From: Flavobacterium tistrianum
Lineage (GTDB): Bacteria > Bacteroidota > Bacteroidia > Flavobacteriales > Flavobacteriaceae
Length of the DNA: 64,000 nucleotides
Reading direction: 5' to 3'
Assembly: GCF_003254545.1 (NCBI RefSeq)
Contig: NZ_QJRH01000069.1
Coordinates: forward strand, 248,001 to 312,000
Part shown: one piece after another, positions 7,612 to 14,655 of the stretch
How positions within the stretch are numbered: the first letter of the stretch is position 1
Layout of the letters: the number at the start of each line of letters is the position of its first letter
Position numbers and translations under genes: made by a program
The notes under the pieces: generated by a model
Databases searched by the model: none
What the model was told of the DNA's origin: nothing
The model's input: only the letters and a program-made list of their open reading frames with translations

Positions 7612-8376
7612 TTAAATTGTAATTTCTAAATTGTCATAAGCCAAGAAAACATTTTCAGGAAGTTTTTGCTGTACTTCTTCATGAAAGCCTAAAACATGAC
7701 TTATATGGGTTAAATACGCTCTTTCAGGCTTAACCAAATCAATAAAATCAAGCGCTTCTTGAAGATTAAAATGAGTGTCATGAGGTTCAACACGCAAAGC
7801 ATTTACAACCAGAACTTTTATTCCTTTCAATTTTTCAACTTCAGTTTGTTCAATCGTTTTTACATCGGTTAAATAGGCAAAATCTGCTATTCTGTACCCA
7901 AAAACCTGTAAATCACCGTGCATAGCGTTTATCGGAATTGCCATTTTATCTCCAACAGCAAAAGGCGCATTGTTTTGCACTTCGATTGTTTTTACGCTTG
8001 GAGCTCCTGGATATTTATTCACAGTCTCAAAAACGTAATCAAAACGGCGTCTCAGATTATCTAAAACACGTTTATGTCCATAAATTGGAATTTCTCCTTG
8101 TCTGAAATTAAACGGACGAATATCGTCTAAACCAGCAGTGTGATCAGCATGCTCGTGGGTAAAAAGAATCGCATCGAGTTTTCGGCATCCGCATGAAAGC
8201 ATCTGCTGTCTGAAATCGGGACCGCAGTCAATGACATAAGAGTGCTCGTCCCATGTTATCCAAATAGACACGCGAAGCCTTTTATCCTTAGCATCAGTGC
8301 TTTTACAAACTGGATGATCGATTCCGATAATTGGAATGCCTTGAGAAGTACCTGTACCTAAAAAATAAACCTTCAA
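7612..8376 (-). CDS. MBL-fold metallohydrolase, PhnP-like
   Basis: The 254-residue cytosolic enzyme begins FLGTGTSQGIPIIG and carries the metal motif T-H-E-H-A-D-H at about 75-81. Further ligands follow: His154 in MHGDL, Asp in LTDVK and His225 in LTHISH. The layout with G-L-D-D-I-R-P after the first motif matches the PhnP/cyclic-phosphodiesterase branch of metallo-beta-lactamase proteins. No phosphonate genes are near, so a C-P lyase role is not implied. It heads a two-gene operon and is divergent from the gene at 8467. The fold is certain and the substrate is unknown. Confidence 0.88.
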   Translation of the reverse strand: MKVYFLGTGTSQGIPIIGIDHPVCKSTDAKDKRLRVSIWITWDEHSYVIDCGPDFRQQMLSCGCRKLDAILFTHEHADHTAGLDDIRPFNFRQGEIPIYGHKRVLDNLRRRFDYVFETVNKYPGAPSVKTIEVQNNAPFAVGDKMAIPINAMHGDLQVFGYRIADFAYLTDVKTIEQTEVEKLKGIKVLVVNALRVEPHDTHFNLQEALDFIDLVKPERAYLTHISHVLGFHEEVQQKLPENVFLAYDNLEITI

Positions 8377-8394
8377 TTGAACTTAATTTTTTTA

Positions 8395-8402
8395 CAAAAA
8401 TA
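8395..8402 (-). promoter_or_regulatory. -7 element TATTTTTG for the MBL-fold gene
   Basis: The reverse strand reads TATTTTTG, 19 bp before the ATG at 8376. The divergent promoter at 8437 lies 35 bp away. Confidence 0.45.
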
Positions 8403-8436
8403 GGATTATTTCTCTTTCATTAAACTGCTAATTTAC

Positions 8437-8444
8437 TAACTTTG
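8437..8444 (+). promoter_or_regulatory. -7 element TAACTTTG for the 486-residue protein gene
   Basis: TAACTTTG fits TAnnTTTG exactly, 23 bp before the ATG at 8467. Confidence 0.5.
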
Positions 8445-8466
8445 TAACAAATCTATTTAAAACAAA

Positions 8467-9927
8467 ATGGGTACAGAAATAAAACTCAAAGGTGACAAGG
8501 TCATCGAACAGATTCCTTCTATAAAAGACAAAGCATTACGCATTAATTTAAACGAGAATATTTACGGAACATTTGCTGAGATTGGCGCTGGACAGGAGAC
8601 AGTTAGACACTTTTTCAGATCCGGAGGTTCTTCAGGAACTATTGCAAAAGCGATGTCTGCCTATGATAAAGATTTTAGTGATGCTGTTTATGGAGCTGAA
8701 AGTGACGGAAGATATGTTACCGAAGAGCGTTTAAAAAAAATGCTTACCCATGAAAGCCAGATTATTGAAGAGCGTTTAAGTCGAGAAAAACACCCTACAA
8801 AACTTTTCTTTAGTTACGCTAACACTGTTGCAACGATAGATTTTGCCAAACAGTTTAAAGGTCACGGATGGGTTGGAATTCGTTACCAAATTGAGCCAGA
8901 TGAAGCTTATAACGAAATTATCCTTCATATTCGTTTTAAAGAGACAGACGCAAGATTACAACAAGAAACACTTGGTATTTTAGGAGTTAACTTAATTTAC
9001 GGTGCTTTTTACAAATACAACGATCCAAAACGATTACTTCGCTACTTATACGATCACTTAGACAAAGATCAATTAGAAATCGATACCATTAACTTTTCTG
9101 GACCTCGTTTTGCCGATGTAGACAATCGTTTGATGAGTTTGCAATTGGTTAAAAACGGAATGACAGATGCCGTGATGTTTAACCCAGAGGGAAAAAACAT
9201 TCTTCCGGCTGCTATCTTATACAAAAAGAACCTTTTAGCTCTAAGAGGAAGTTTCCGCCCAGTTACGAAAGTAAATATGGACATGTATGAGAAATCATTA
9301 AAAATGTTCCTTGAAGAGAATAAAGTTGAAAAAAATAATACACTGGTTATTTTTGAAATCACACTTTCGAATTTACGTTCGGATGGTGAAATCGATGAAC
9401 GCGACTTTATGGACAGAGCAGAATTGCTTTGTTCTCTTGGACAAACGGTTATGATTTCGAATTTCCAAGAATATTATAAAGTTGTTGAATATTTCGCAAA
9501 TTATACCAAAGCCCGTATGGGATTGGCAATGGGCGTAAACAACCTTGTTGATATTTTTGATGAGAAATACTATCGCCACTTAAGCGGAGGAATCTTAGAA
9601 GCATTTGGAAAATTATTCTATCGCGATATGAAAGTTTTCTTGTATCCGATGCTGGATGAAAATGGGGAATTGATGAACTCAAACAACTTAAAAGTTCACC
9701 CAAGAATGAAAGAATTGTACAAATTCTTTAAATTCAACGGAAAAGTAGTTGACATTGAAGATTATGATCCAAATATTCTAGATGTTTTCTCTAGAGAAGT
9801 TTTAAAAATGATCAATCAAGGCAAAACGGGTTGGGAACCAATGCTTCCTCCTGGTATTCCAGAAATCATCAAAGAACATCACCTTTTTGGATATCATCCG
9901 CAGAAAGAATTAGAACAAAATACATAA
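8467..9927 (+). CDS. Large conserved protein of unknown function
   Basis: This soluble protein of 486 residues has no signal peptide or membrane segment. It starts with a distinctive block (INLNENIYGTFAEIGAGQET, then VRHFFRSGGSSGTIAKAMSA) and contains blocks such as HGWVGIRYQIEPD and YDHLDKDQLEIDTINFSGPR. The wording looks strongly conserved, but no catalytic family motif was recognised and no activity is claimed. It has its own promoter and its own terminator, so it is a single-gene unit. The ATG at 8467 fits the promoter position. It could be a metabolic enzyme of an uncharted family; a profile search is the obvious test. Confidence 0.85.
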   Translation: MGTEIKLKGDKVIEQIPSIKDKALRINLNENIYGTFAEIGAGQETVRHFFRSGGSSGTIAKAMSAYDKDFSDAVYGAESDGRYVTEERLKKMLTHESQIIEERLSREKHPTKLFFSYANTVATIDFAKQFKGHGWVGIRYQIEPDEAYNEIILHIRFKETDARLQQETLGILGVNLIYGAFYKYNDPKRLLRYLYDHLDKDQLEIDTINFSGPRFADVDNRLMSLQLVKNGMTDAVMFNPEGKNILPAAILYKKNLLALRGSFRPVTKVNMDMYEKSLKMFLEENKVEKNNTLVIFEITLSNLRSDGEIDERDFMDRAELLCSLGQTVMISNFQEYYKVVEYFANYTKARMGLAMGVNNLVDIFDEKYYRHLSGGILEAFGKLFYRDMKVFLYPMLDENGELMNSNNLKVHPRMKELYKFFKFNGKVVDIEDYDPNILDVFSREVLKMINQGKTGWEPMLPPGIPEIIKEHHLFGYHPQKELEQNT

Positions 9928-9928
9928 T

Positions 9929-9957
9929 AAAAAGTCCCTTTGATGGGACTTTTTATT
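9929..9957 (+). terminator. Rho-independent terminator
   Basis: AAAAAGTCCC pairs exactly with GGGACTTTTT across a 6-nt loop directly behind the stop at 9927, with a T-rich tail. Confidence 0.85.
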
Positions 9958-9970
9958 TGTTTTAGGTTTT

Positions 9971-10179
9971 CTTTGTTTCAGGTCTCAAGTTATTGTTGGA
10001 GCGGATATTTTTTTTAACGCAAAGCACGCTAAGTTTTCGTGTCTCCGTTTACGCTAAAAATGCAAAGTTCGCAAAGCTTAATCTATATAAAGCTTTGCGA
10101 ACTTTGCGCATATCTTAGCGTGCTTTGCGGTTAAAATACAAGTCCCAACAGGCAACTTGAAACCTGAAACCGGAAACAA
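9971..10179. repeat. Long imperfect palindrome of about 200 bp
   Basis: Three nested arm pairs are visible. The outer pair is TTTCAGGTCTCAAGTT (9976-9991) with AACTTGAAACCTGAAA. The middle pair is AACGCAAAGCACGCTAAG (10016-10033) with CTTAGCGTGCTTTGCGGTT (10113-10131). The inner pair is TGCAAAGTTCGCAAAGCTT (10061-10079) with AAGCTTTGCGAACTTTGCGCA (10090-10110). It occupies the gap between two converging genes. Confidence 0.8.
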
Positions 10180-10185
10180 AAAACG

Positions 10186-10638
10186 CTATTTCAAAATCTG
10201 AGAAGCATGTTCTTTTGTTTTTACTTTCTCGATTACTTCTTCTATGATTCCTTTTTCGTTGATTATGAAAGTAGTTCTATGAATTCCGTCATATTCTCTT
10301 CCCATGAATTTCTTTGGTCCCCAAACTCCAAAAGCATTAATAACCGATTTGTCTTCGTCTGCGATTAATGGGAAAGGCAATTCGTATTTCTCTTTAAACT
10401 TAATTTGTGCTTTTGCACTGTCTGCACTTACTCCAAGAAGCTCATAATTATTGGCTTGAAAACGGTGAAAATTATCTCTTAAATCACAAGCTTCTGCTGT
10501 ACATCCTGGAGTACTAGCTTTCGGATAAAAGAACACTACTAGTTTTTTTCCAGCGTAATCTGCCAGTTTATGCGTTTTTCCGTCTTGGTCTATTCCTGAA
10601 AAATTGGGCGCTTTATCTCCTGCTTTTAATGTTGTCAT
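10186..10638 (-). CDS. bcp: Thioredoxin-dependent thiol peroxidase (BCP/PrxQ)
   Basis: The 150-residue protein is full length for the BCP/PrxQ subfamily of peroxiredoxins, which reduce hydrogen peroxide and organic peroxides using thioredoxin. The peroxidatic motif is PKASTPGCTAEACDLRD. The first Cys (about residue 45) is peroxidatic and the second, five residues later, is the usual resolving cysteine of this subfamily. Later landmarks are GVSADS, PLIADEDKSV and R-T-T-F-I-I at about 120-125. There is no signal peptide, so it acts in the cytoplasm. It is transcribed alone, from a TATCTTTG element at 10704-10711. Confidence 0.94.
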   Translation of the reverse strand: MTTLKAGDKAPNFSGIDQDGKTHKLADYAGKKLVVFFYPKASTPGCTAEACDLRDNFHRFQANNYELLGVSADSAKAQIKFKEKYELPFPLIADEDKSVINAFGVWGPKKFMGREYDGIHRTTFIINEKGIIEEVIEKVKTKEHASQILK

Positions 10639-10650
10639 ATCTTTTTATTT

Positions 10651-10770
10651 TAGATTGTTGATTTTAGATTTTAGATTCTGGATTGCTGATTTCAGATTAT
10701 TCACAAAGATAACTTTTAACTCACAACTCTTAACCCATTAACTTATAATTCATAACTTATAATCATAACT
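10651..10770. repeat. Degenerate intergenic word repeats plus bcp promoter
   Basis: Words of the type TTTTAGATT and GATTGCTGATTTCAGATT, followed by ATAATTCATAACTTATAATC words, recur here. The same words appear at 46.4 kb and about 0.62 kb. The bcp promoter element TATCTTTG (reverse strand, 10704-10711) is embedded in it. Confidence 0.5.
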
Positions 10771-10775
10771 TTTTT

Positions 10776-10920
10776 CATGCCCCAGATTGCAGTGAAAACC
10801 CCGGAATTATGATAGCTTACATTTTTTGTATTTAAAAAGCGACCAACGGAAGCTCTTTTAAATACTTAAAAATGTTGCTAGCATAATGAGGAGTTGAAAC
10901 GGAAAGCTGAATTAGGCACA
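10776..10920 (+). ncRNA. Candidate structured RNA (Flavo-1-like) upstream of nth
   Basis: A long hairpin can be drawn by hand. ATTATGATAGC (10806-10816) pairs with GCTAGCATAAT (10877-10887) with one mismatch. CATTTTTTGTATTTAAAAAG (10820-10839) pairs with CTTTTAAATACTTAAAAATG (10855-10874) with small mismatches. The terminal loop holds GACCAACGGAAG. Below the stem, unpaired purine-rich strands AGATTGCAGTGAAAACC and GAGTTGAAACGGAAAGCTG face each other and look conserved in style. This resembles, from memory, the Flavo-1 RNA motif of Bacteroidota; that name needs a covariance-model test. The strand is chosen from these purine motifs. Confidence 0.5.
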
Positions 10921-10962
10921 TCATTAAAATTATACTATTTTTACGGAATTAAAAATACGGAA

Positions 10963-11625
10963 ATGAATAAAGAAGCTCGCGTACAATTTGTTATCGACAC
11001 CTTAAAAGAACTCTACCCTACTATACCTGTTCCGCTTGACCATAAAGATCCTTATACGCTTTTGATTGCGGTTTTACTTTCTGCTCAATGCACTGATGTT
11101 CGAGTGAATCAGATTACGCCTCTTTTGTTCGCAAAGGCAGACAATCCGTATGATATGGTGAAGATGTCTATTGAGGAAATCAAAGAAATTATTCGTCCGT
11201 GTGGCTTATCACCAATGAAATCGAAAGGGATTCATGGGTTATCTGAAATTTTGATTGAAAAGCATAATGGCGAGGTTCCGCAAAGTTTTGAAGCGCTTGA
11301 GGCTTTACCAGCGGTTGGACATAAAACGGCAAGTGTAGTAATGTCACAAGCCTTTGGCGTTCCTGCTTTTCCTGTTGACACACATATTCACAGATTGATG
11401 TACAGATGGAATTTGTCTAACGGAAAGAATGTAGCACAAACTGAGAAAGATGCCAAAAGATTATTCCCGAGAGAATTATGGAACGACTTGCATTTGCAGA
11501 TTATTTGGTACGGCAGAGAATATTCTCCAGCACGCGGATGGAATCTAGAAAAAGATATTATAACAAAAACTGTTGGTAAAAAATCTCTTATTGAAGAATT
11601 AGAAAAAACAGTTTCAAAAAAATAA
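10963..11625 (+). CDS. nth: Endonuclease III family DNA glycosylase without Fe-S cysteines
   Basis: The 220-residue HhH-GPD enzyme excises oxidised pyrimidines and nicks abasic sites in base-excision repair. The helix-hairpin-helix is L-P-A-V-G-H-K121-T-A with the catalytic lysine. The catalytic aspartate is Asp139 in F-P-V-D-T-H-I-H-R. The four-cysteine [4Fe-4S] loop that normally ends the protein is absent: residues 183-205 read YGREYSPARGWNLEKD and onward, and the only cysteines are Cys43 and Cys80. I chose the ATG at 10963. An upstream in-frame TTG at 10894 falls inside the structured RNA and would add an atypical 23-residue tail. Confidence 0.9.
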   Translation: MNKEARVQFVIDTLKELYPTIPVPLDHKDPYTLLIAVLLSAQCTDVRVNQITPLLFAKADNPYDMVKMSIEEIKEIIRPCGLSPMKSKGIHGLSEILIEKHNGEVPQSFEALEALPAVGHKTASVVMSQAFGVPAFPVDTHIHRLMYRWNLSNGKNVAQTEKDAKRLFPRELWNDLHLQIIWYGREYSPARGWNLEKDIITKTVGKKSLIEELEKTVSKK

Positions 11626-11656
11626 AGCACAAAGATTAAAGATCTTTGTGCTTTAA
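11624..11656 (+). terminator. Terminator of nth
   Basis: AAAGCACAAAGAT pairs with ATCTTTGTGCTTT. The stem starts within the stop codon. Up to 11737 a further AATTAGAAAATT/TTTTCTAATT inverted repeat fills the gap to the converging TPR gene. Confidence 0.75.
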
Positions 11657-11737
11657 TGTGCCAATTAGAAAATTAGACAATTGTTCAGAATGTGTAGAAA
11701 TTTTCTAATTATCAAATTTTCTCATTACCTAATTCAT

Positions 11738-12802
11738 TCACATTCCAGCTTTTAGAGCATTATATTCCGCATTCATATCAAGCGATCTATAAACACCTAG
11801 CAATGTTTTTGTTGCATCTGGATTTTTCGGTTCAAGCGTAAGCACTTTTTTCAAGTACGGAATCGCACTTCTTGTAATATCATCTTTTCTGGCATTCAGC
11901 TTATCGTACTTTTGCATTTCTGCTGGAGTAGTCCCTAATGAAGATATTTCATCAGCCAAATCTTTCTTTATTTGCAGTTTCAAATAAGCCAAATTAATAT
12001 AGGCATCTACGTAATTTGGATTCAATTCTAAAACATAATTATATACCGTTTCAGCCTTTGAATACTCTTTTCTTTCTAGGTATGCATAAGCAAGATTATT
12101 GTTTACTTCTATTTTTTTAGAAGGCACAGATTCTGTTCTTGGTTTTTCATAAAATCCTTGCTGAATTGCTGATTCTCTAGCTTTTGGAGAAACAAAGGCA
12201 TCTTCTTCTTTTGTTTTCTTATTTGTAGCATAATACAGAACTCCTTTTCCAGAAAAATTAATCTTTTTCAAGAGTTCATAATAAGTAACGGCTGAGTTGA
12301 AATCTTTTGCATTTATAGACGAAGATGCAGCATTATACAGATTGATAGTATCTTTCTTATCGAATAAATACACTTTATAACTTTTCTCGGCACTTTCTTT
12401 AAATTTTCCGGCATTAAAATCTGCCATTGCACCATTTACAAGACTGGCTTTCATGTCTTTTAAAGCCATATTAGCTTTAATAGTCCATTTAAATTTTCCT
12501 GATTCGTTCTCATACAAGAATACGTCTTGGTATGATTGAGATGCCAAGGTAAAATTATTAGCTGCATCTACATTTTTTACAGCTAAATCTTTCAGTACAT
12601 TTCCTTTTAAATAGTAGTAATCAGATTTATCTTCATCGGATGCGTTAAGAATAAGGTATTCGGTTTTGGTTAAAATTGCCAAAGCTTCTTGGCTATTTCC
12701 TTTATCAAACAAAGACTGTGCTTCTTTAATTTTGTCTTTCTGAGCAAATGCGCCAATACTTATAAGTAATAAGCATGACAACACTTTAATGTTATCTTTC
12801 AT
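11738..12802 (-). CDS. Exported TPR-repeat protein
   Basis: The 354-residue protein starts MKDNIKVLSCLLLISIGAFA, a Sec signal peptide cleaved before Q21. The rest is helical tetratricopeptide repeats, clear at about residues 22-55 (EAQSLFDKGNSQEALAIL), at 227-262 (NNLAYAYLERKEYSKAETVY) and at 262-295. A final repeat ends near the C-terminus. TPR proteins bind partners; nothing here identifies them. Periplasmic location is inferred. It is transcribed alone, towards nth, and no clear TAnnTTTG element was found upstream. Confidence 0.85.
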   Translation of the reverse strand: MKDNIKVLSCLLLISIGAFAQKDKIKEAQSLFDKGNSQEALAILTKTEYLILNASDEDKSDYYYLKGNVLKDLAVKNVDAANNFTLASQSYQDVFLYENESGKFKWTIKANMALKDMKASLVNGAMADFNAGKFKESAEKSYKVYLFDKKDTINLYNAASSSINAKDFNSAVTYYELLKKINFSGKGVLYYATNKKTKEEDAFVSPKARESAIQQGFYEKPRTESVPSKKIEVNNNLAYAYLERKEYSKAETVYNYVLELNPNYVDAYINLAYLKLQIKKDLADEISSLGTTPAEMQKYDKLNARKDDITRSAIPYLKKVLTLEPKNPDATKTLLGVYRSLDMNAEYNALKAGM

Positions 12803-13245
12803 TTTGCGGTTAAGTTTTGGTGATTAAATGATTTTCTTAATTTGTTTTGAGGTACAGTAAAAAGACAATTAAACTGGTTTGAAAATTATCTTTATTACTA
12901 TTTCATGAGTAACATCTGCTGGTCCAAATAGTCTCTCAAAAAATCAAATGACATCAAACTTAACAAAATAATGCAGGGTAGTTTTTCTTCATAAACAATC
13001 TGTTTTGGGGTTAATTATTTAATTCTTAGTATTTTGTTTTCCTAATTCTTTCACTCAAACTATTTCATCAATGCGAATAACACTTCACAAAAGCATTTTT
13101 ACTGAACAAAAAAATAGTTTTTTAACTAAAATAGAATTAAAAACCAAACAAACCCATAAAATCTAGTCAAAATATTAAATTTTAACAAATCAGAAGAAAA
13201 ATGCTGTAAAAACCTTATATTTTTTTCACAGGAAAATCTAAACAG
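12803..13245. other. Gene-free AT-rich gap
   Basis: No open reading frame with a plausible start, no tRNA and no clear repeat was seen. It must contain the TPR gene promoter near 12802-12900, but no TAnnTTTG match was found. Confidence 0.5.
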
Positions 13246-13287
13246 AAAAAACTCACTACTTGTATATAATATACAAACAGTGAGTTC
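13246..13287 (-). terminator. Terminator of the sigma factor operon
   Basis: AACTCACT (13250-13257) pairs with AGTGAGTT (13279-13286). Inside, TTGTATAT pairs with ATATACAA. On the minus strand a U run follows directly. Confidence 0.7.
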
Positions 13288-13328
13288 TTAAACCAAAACG
13301 ACCATTTGGTTTATTTTTTTTATAAACA

Positions 13329-13347
13329 TCCGACGGGAGGCAGTGGG
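13329..13347. other. GC-rich word resembling a 16S rRNA V3 site
   Basis: TCCGACGGGAGGCAGTGGG stands out in AT-rich surroundings. It equals the universal 16S segment CCTACGGGAGGCAGCAGTGGG with one substitution and a CAG deletion. No other rRNA sequence is nearby, so chance similarity is likely. Confidence 0.3.
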
Positions 13348-13351
13348 CTGT

Positions 13352-13495
13352 TTAGTTAGCTATAATCTCAAAATTTTTATCATCAATCTTAACAACAGTC
13401 AAGGCTTTTGAGTAATTCAATAAAAAAGAAACGACTTCTTTTTTAGGTTTAAGATTTTTAGAAGCTATTGCTTTTTTTGAGTAAATTTTCCCCAT
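13352..13495 (-). CDS. Small basic protein of 47 residues, unknown function
   Basis: The reverse strand reads MGKIYSKKAIASKNLKPKKE, continues VVSFLLNYSKALTVVKIDD and ends NFEIIAN before a TAA stop. It starts 51 bp behind the ECF sigma factor gene and is followed by a terminator, so the two are probably one transcript. It is rich in lysine in its first half and hydrophobic in its second, with no membrane helix. No strong ribosome site is seen. Reading-frame integrity and position support a real gene; function is unknown. A role with the sigma factor is a guess from linkage. Confidence 0.6.
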   Translation of the reverse strand: MGKIYSKKAIASKNLKPKKEVVSFLLNYSKALTVVKIDDKNFEIIAN

Positions 13496-13546
13496 ACTAT
13501 CAAAAATGTTTTATACTAGTATAACGGGCTAATTATCAAAATAGTA

Positions 13547-14131
13547 TTAGTTGGTTAAAATAATTTGATGTTTATCTATAATTTTTCTCAAATTCATCAG
13601 TGCATAACGCATTCTTCCAAGTGCTGTGTTGATGCTTACGCCAGTTATTTCTGAGATTTCTTTAAAACTCATATCCTGATACATACGCATTACAAGTACC
13701 TCTTTTTGATCTTCCGGAAGTTCTTCGATTAGCTTTTTTAAATCAAGTTCTACCTGATCTACAATCATTTTACCTTCAATTGTAAGCGCGTCGTCTGACA
13801 TAATAGAGAAGATAGAAAACTCTTCTGTTTCTCTATACATTGGCATTTTCTTGGTTTTACGAAAATGATCAACTATTAAGTTATGAGAAATACGCATTAC
13901 CCAAGGCAAAAATTTACCTTCCTCGTTGTAGGAGTTGCTTTTTAAAGTTTTAATTACTTTAATAAATGTGTCTTGAAAAATATCATTTGAAATATCTCTA
14001 TCAGCTATCTTAGAATATATAAATCCATATATCTTAGATTCGTGCCTTTTTATTAATGTTGCCAGAGCAGCTTCGCTACCGTCAACATAATTTTTTACTA
14101 ATAGAGCATCTGGAGTATGCAGATCAGCCAT
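13547..14131 (-). CDS. ECF-type RNA polymerase sigma factor
   Basis: At 194 residues this has the two-domain ECF layout. Region 2 spans about 23-92 (DRDISNDIFQDTFIKVIKTL, then FLPWVMRISHNLIVDHFRKT). Region 4 spans about 128-182 (LPEDQKEVLVMRMYQDMSFK, then EISEITGVSINTALGRMRYA). It directs RNA polymerase to a set of promoters. No anti-sigma gene is adjacent; the 47-codon gene follows. The leader carries a hairpin ending 4 nt before the ATG, suggesting control of translation. A TAAATTTG element lies about 100 bp upstream. Confidence 0.92.
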   Translation of the reverse strand: MADLHTPDALLVKNYVDGSEAALATLIKRHESKIYGFIYSKIADRDISNDIFQDTFIKVIKTLKSNSYNEEGKFLPWVMRISHNLIVDHFRKTKKMPMYRETEEFSIFSIMSDDALTIEGKMIVDQVELDLKKLIEELPEDQKEVLVMRMYQDMSFKEISEITGVSINTALGRMRYALMNLRKIIDKHQIILTN

Positions 14132-14134
14132 AAT

Positions 14135-14188
14135 AACTACTTTTTTAGTTTTATTTTAAAATTTGGAGTATTTTCTAAAAAGTAGTTT
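14135..14188 (-). promoter_or_regulatory. Leader hairpin at the sigma factor start
   Basis: AACTACTTTTTTAG (14135-14148) pairs with CTAAAAAGTAGTT (14175-14187), short by one A. On the minus-strand mRNA the stem would cover the ribosome site just before AUG at 14131. Confidence 0.5.
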
Positions 14189-14231
14189 TTTTATATAGGC
14201 GTATCTTTTTTGGTTATGTTAATATTTTGAC

Positions 14232-14239
14232 CAAATTTA
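14232..14239 (-). promoter_or_regulatory. -7 element TAAATTTG, sigma factor promoter
   Basis: The reverse strand reads TAAATTTG. A TTTG (plus-strand CAAA at 14262-14265) lies 22 bp upstream and could be the -33 element. The remaining gap to 14625 holds no gene or clear repeat. Confidence 0.5.
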
Positions 14240-14630
14240 ACAAATTTTACTTTTAAAAAGCAAATAAAATCATTAATTATTGTTAGTAAAACTTTTATTA
14301 ATATATAATAAATATAAATTTTACGTAAAAAGAGCTAAAGATCCGTAAAACAAAAGCTCTCAAAAAATGTTAAAAAACAAACATAACCACCTTACAATTA
14401 GTAAGATAAAGTTTAATGTTTGCATCAAATCTAAATTTAAATTACAATTTTTCCCGAAATAAATCGACAAATTCTCGATAATTTTCTAAAAAAGACTTCA
14501 AACTGCATCTTTTGGTATTCTAAAAGCAGATTTTTCAAGTAAAAAGAGATTGGTCAGAAAGTATCCTAATTATGATAAAATAGTTATGATTCGGAACTAA
14601 ATCCTTAACTAAATCCAATTCAAAATTGAT

Positions 14631-14638
14631 TACTTTTG
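14631..14638 (+). promoter_or_regulatory. -7 element TACTTTTG, uvrA promoter
   Basis: TACTTTTG lies 17 bp before the ATG at 14656 and downstream of an in-frame TTG at 14626. This argues for the ATG as the true start. Confidence 0.5.
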
Positions 14639-14655
14639 TAAAAATTGACTTTTTT

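Noticed and set aside
9069..9703. Several minus-strand frames of 68-97 codons inside the 486-residue protein gene
   Set aside because: They overlap one another and a strongly patterned forward frame; no start signals.
10894..10962. TTG-initiated extension of nth
   Set aside because: It lies within the candidate structured RNA and would add a sequence unlike any Nth N-terminus.
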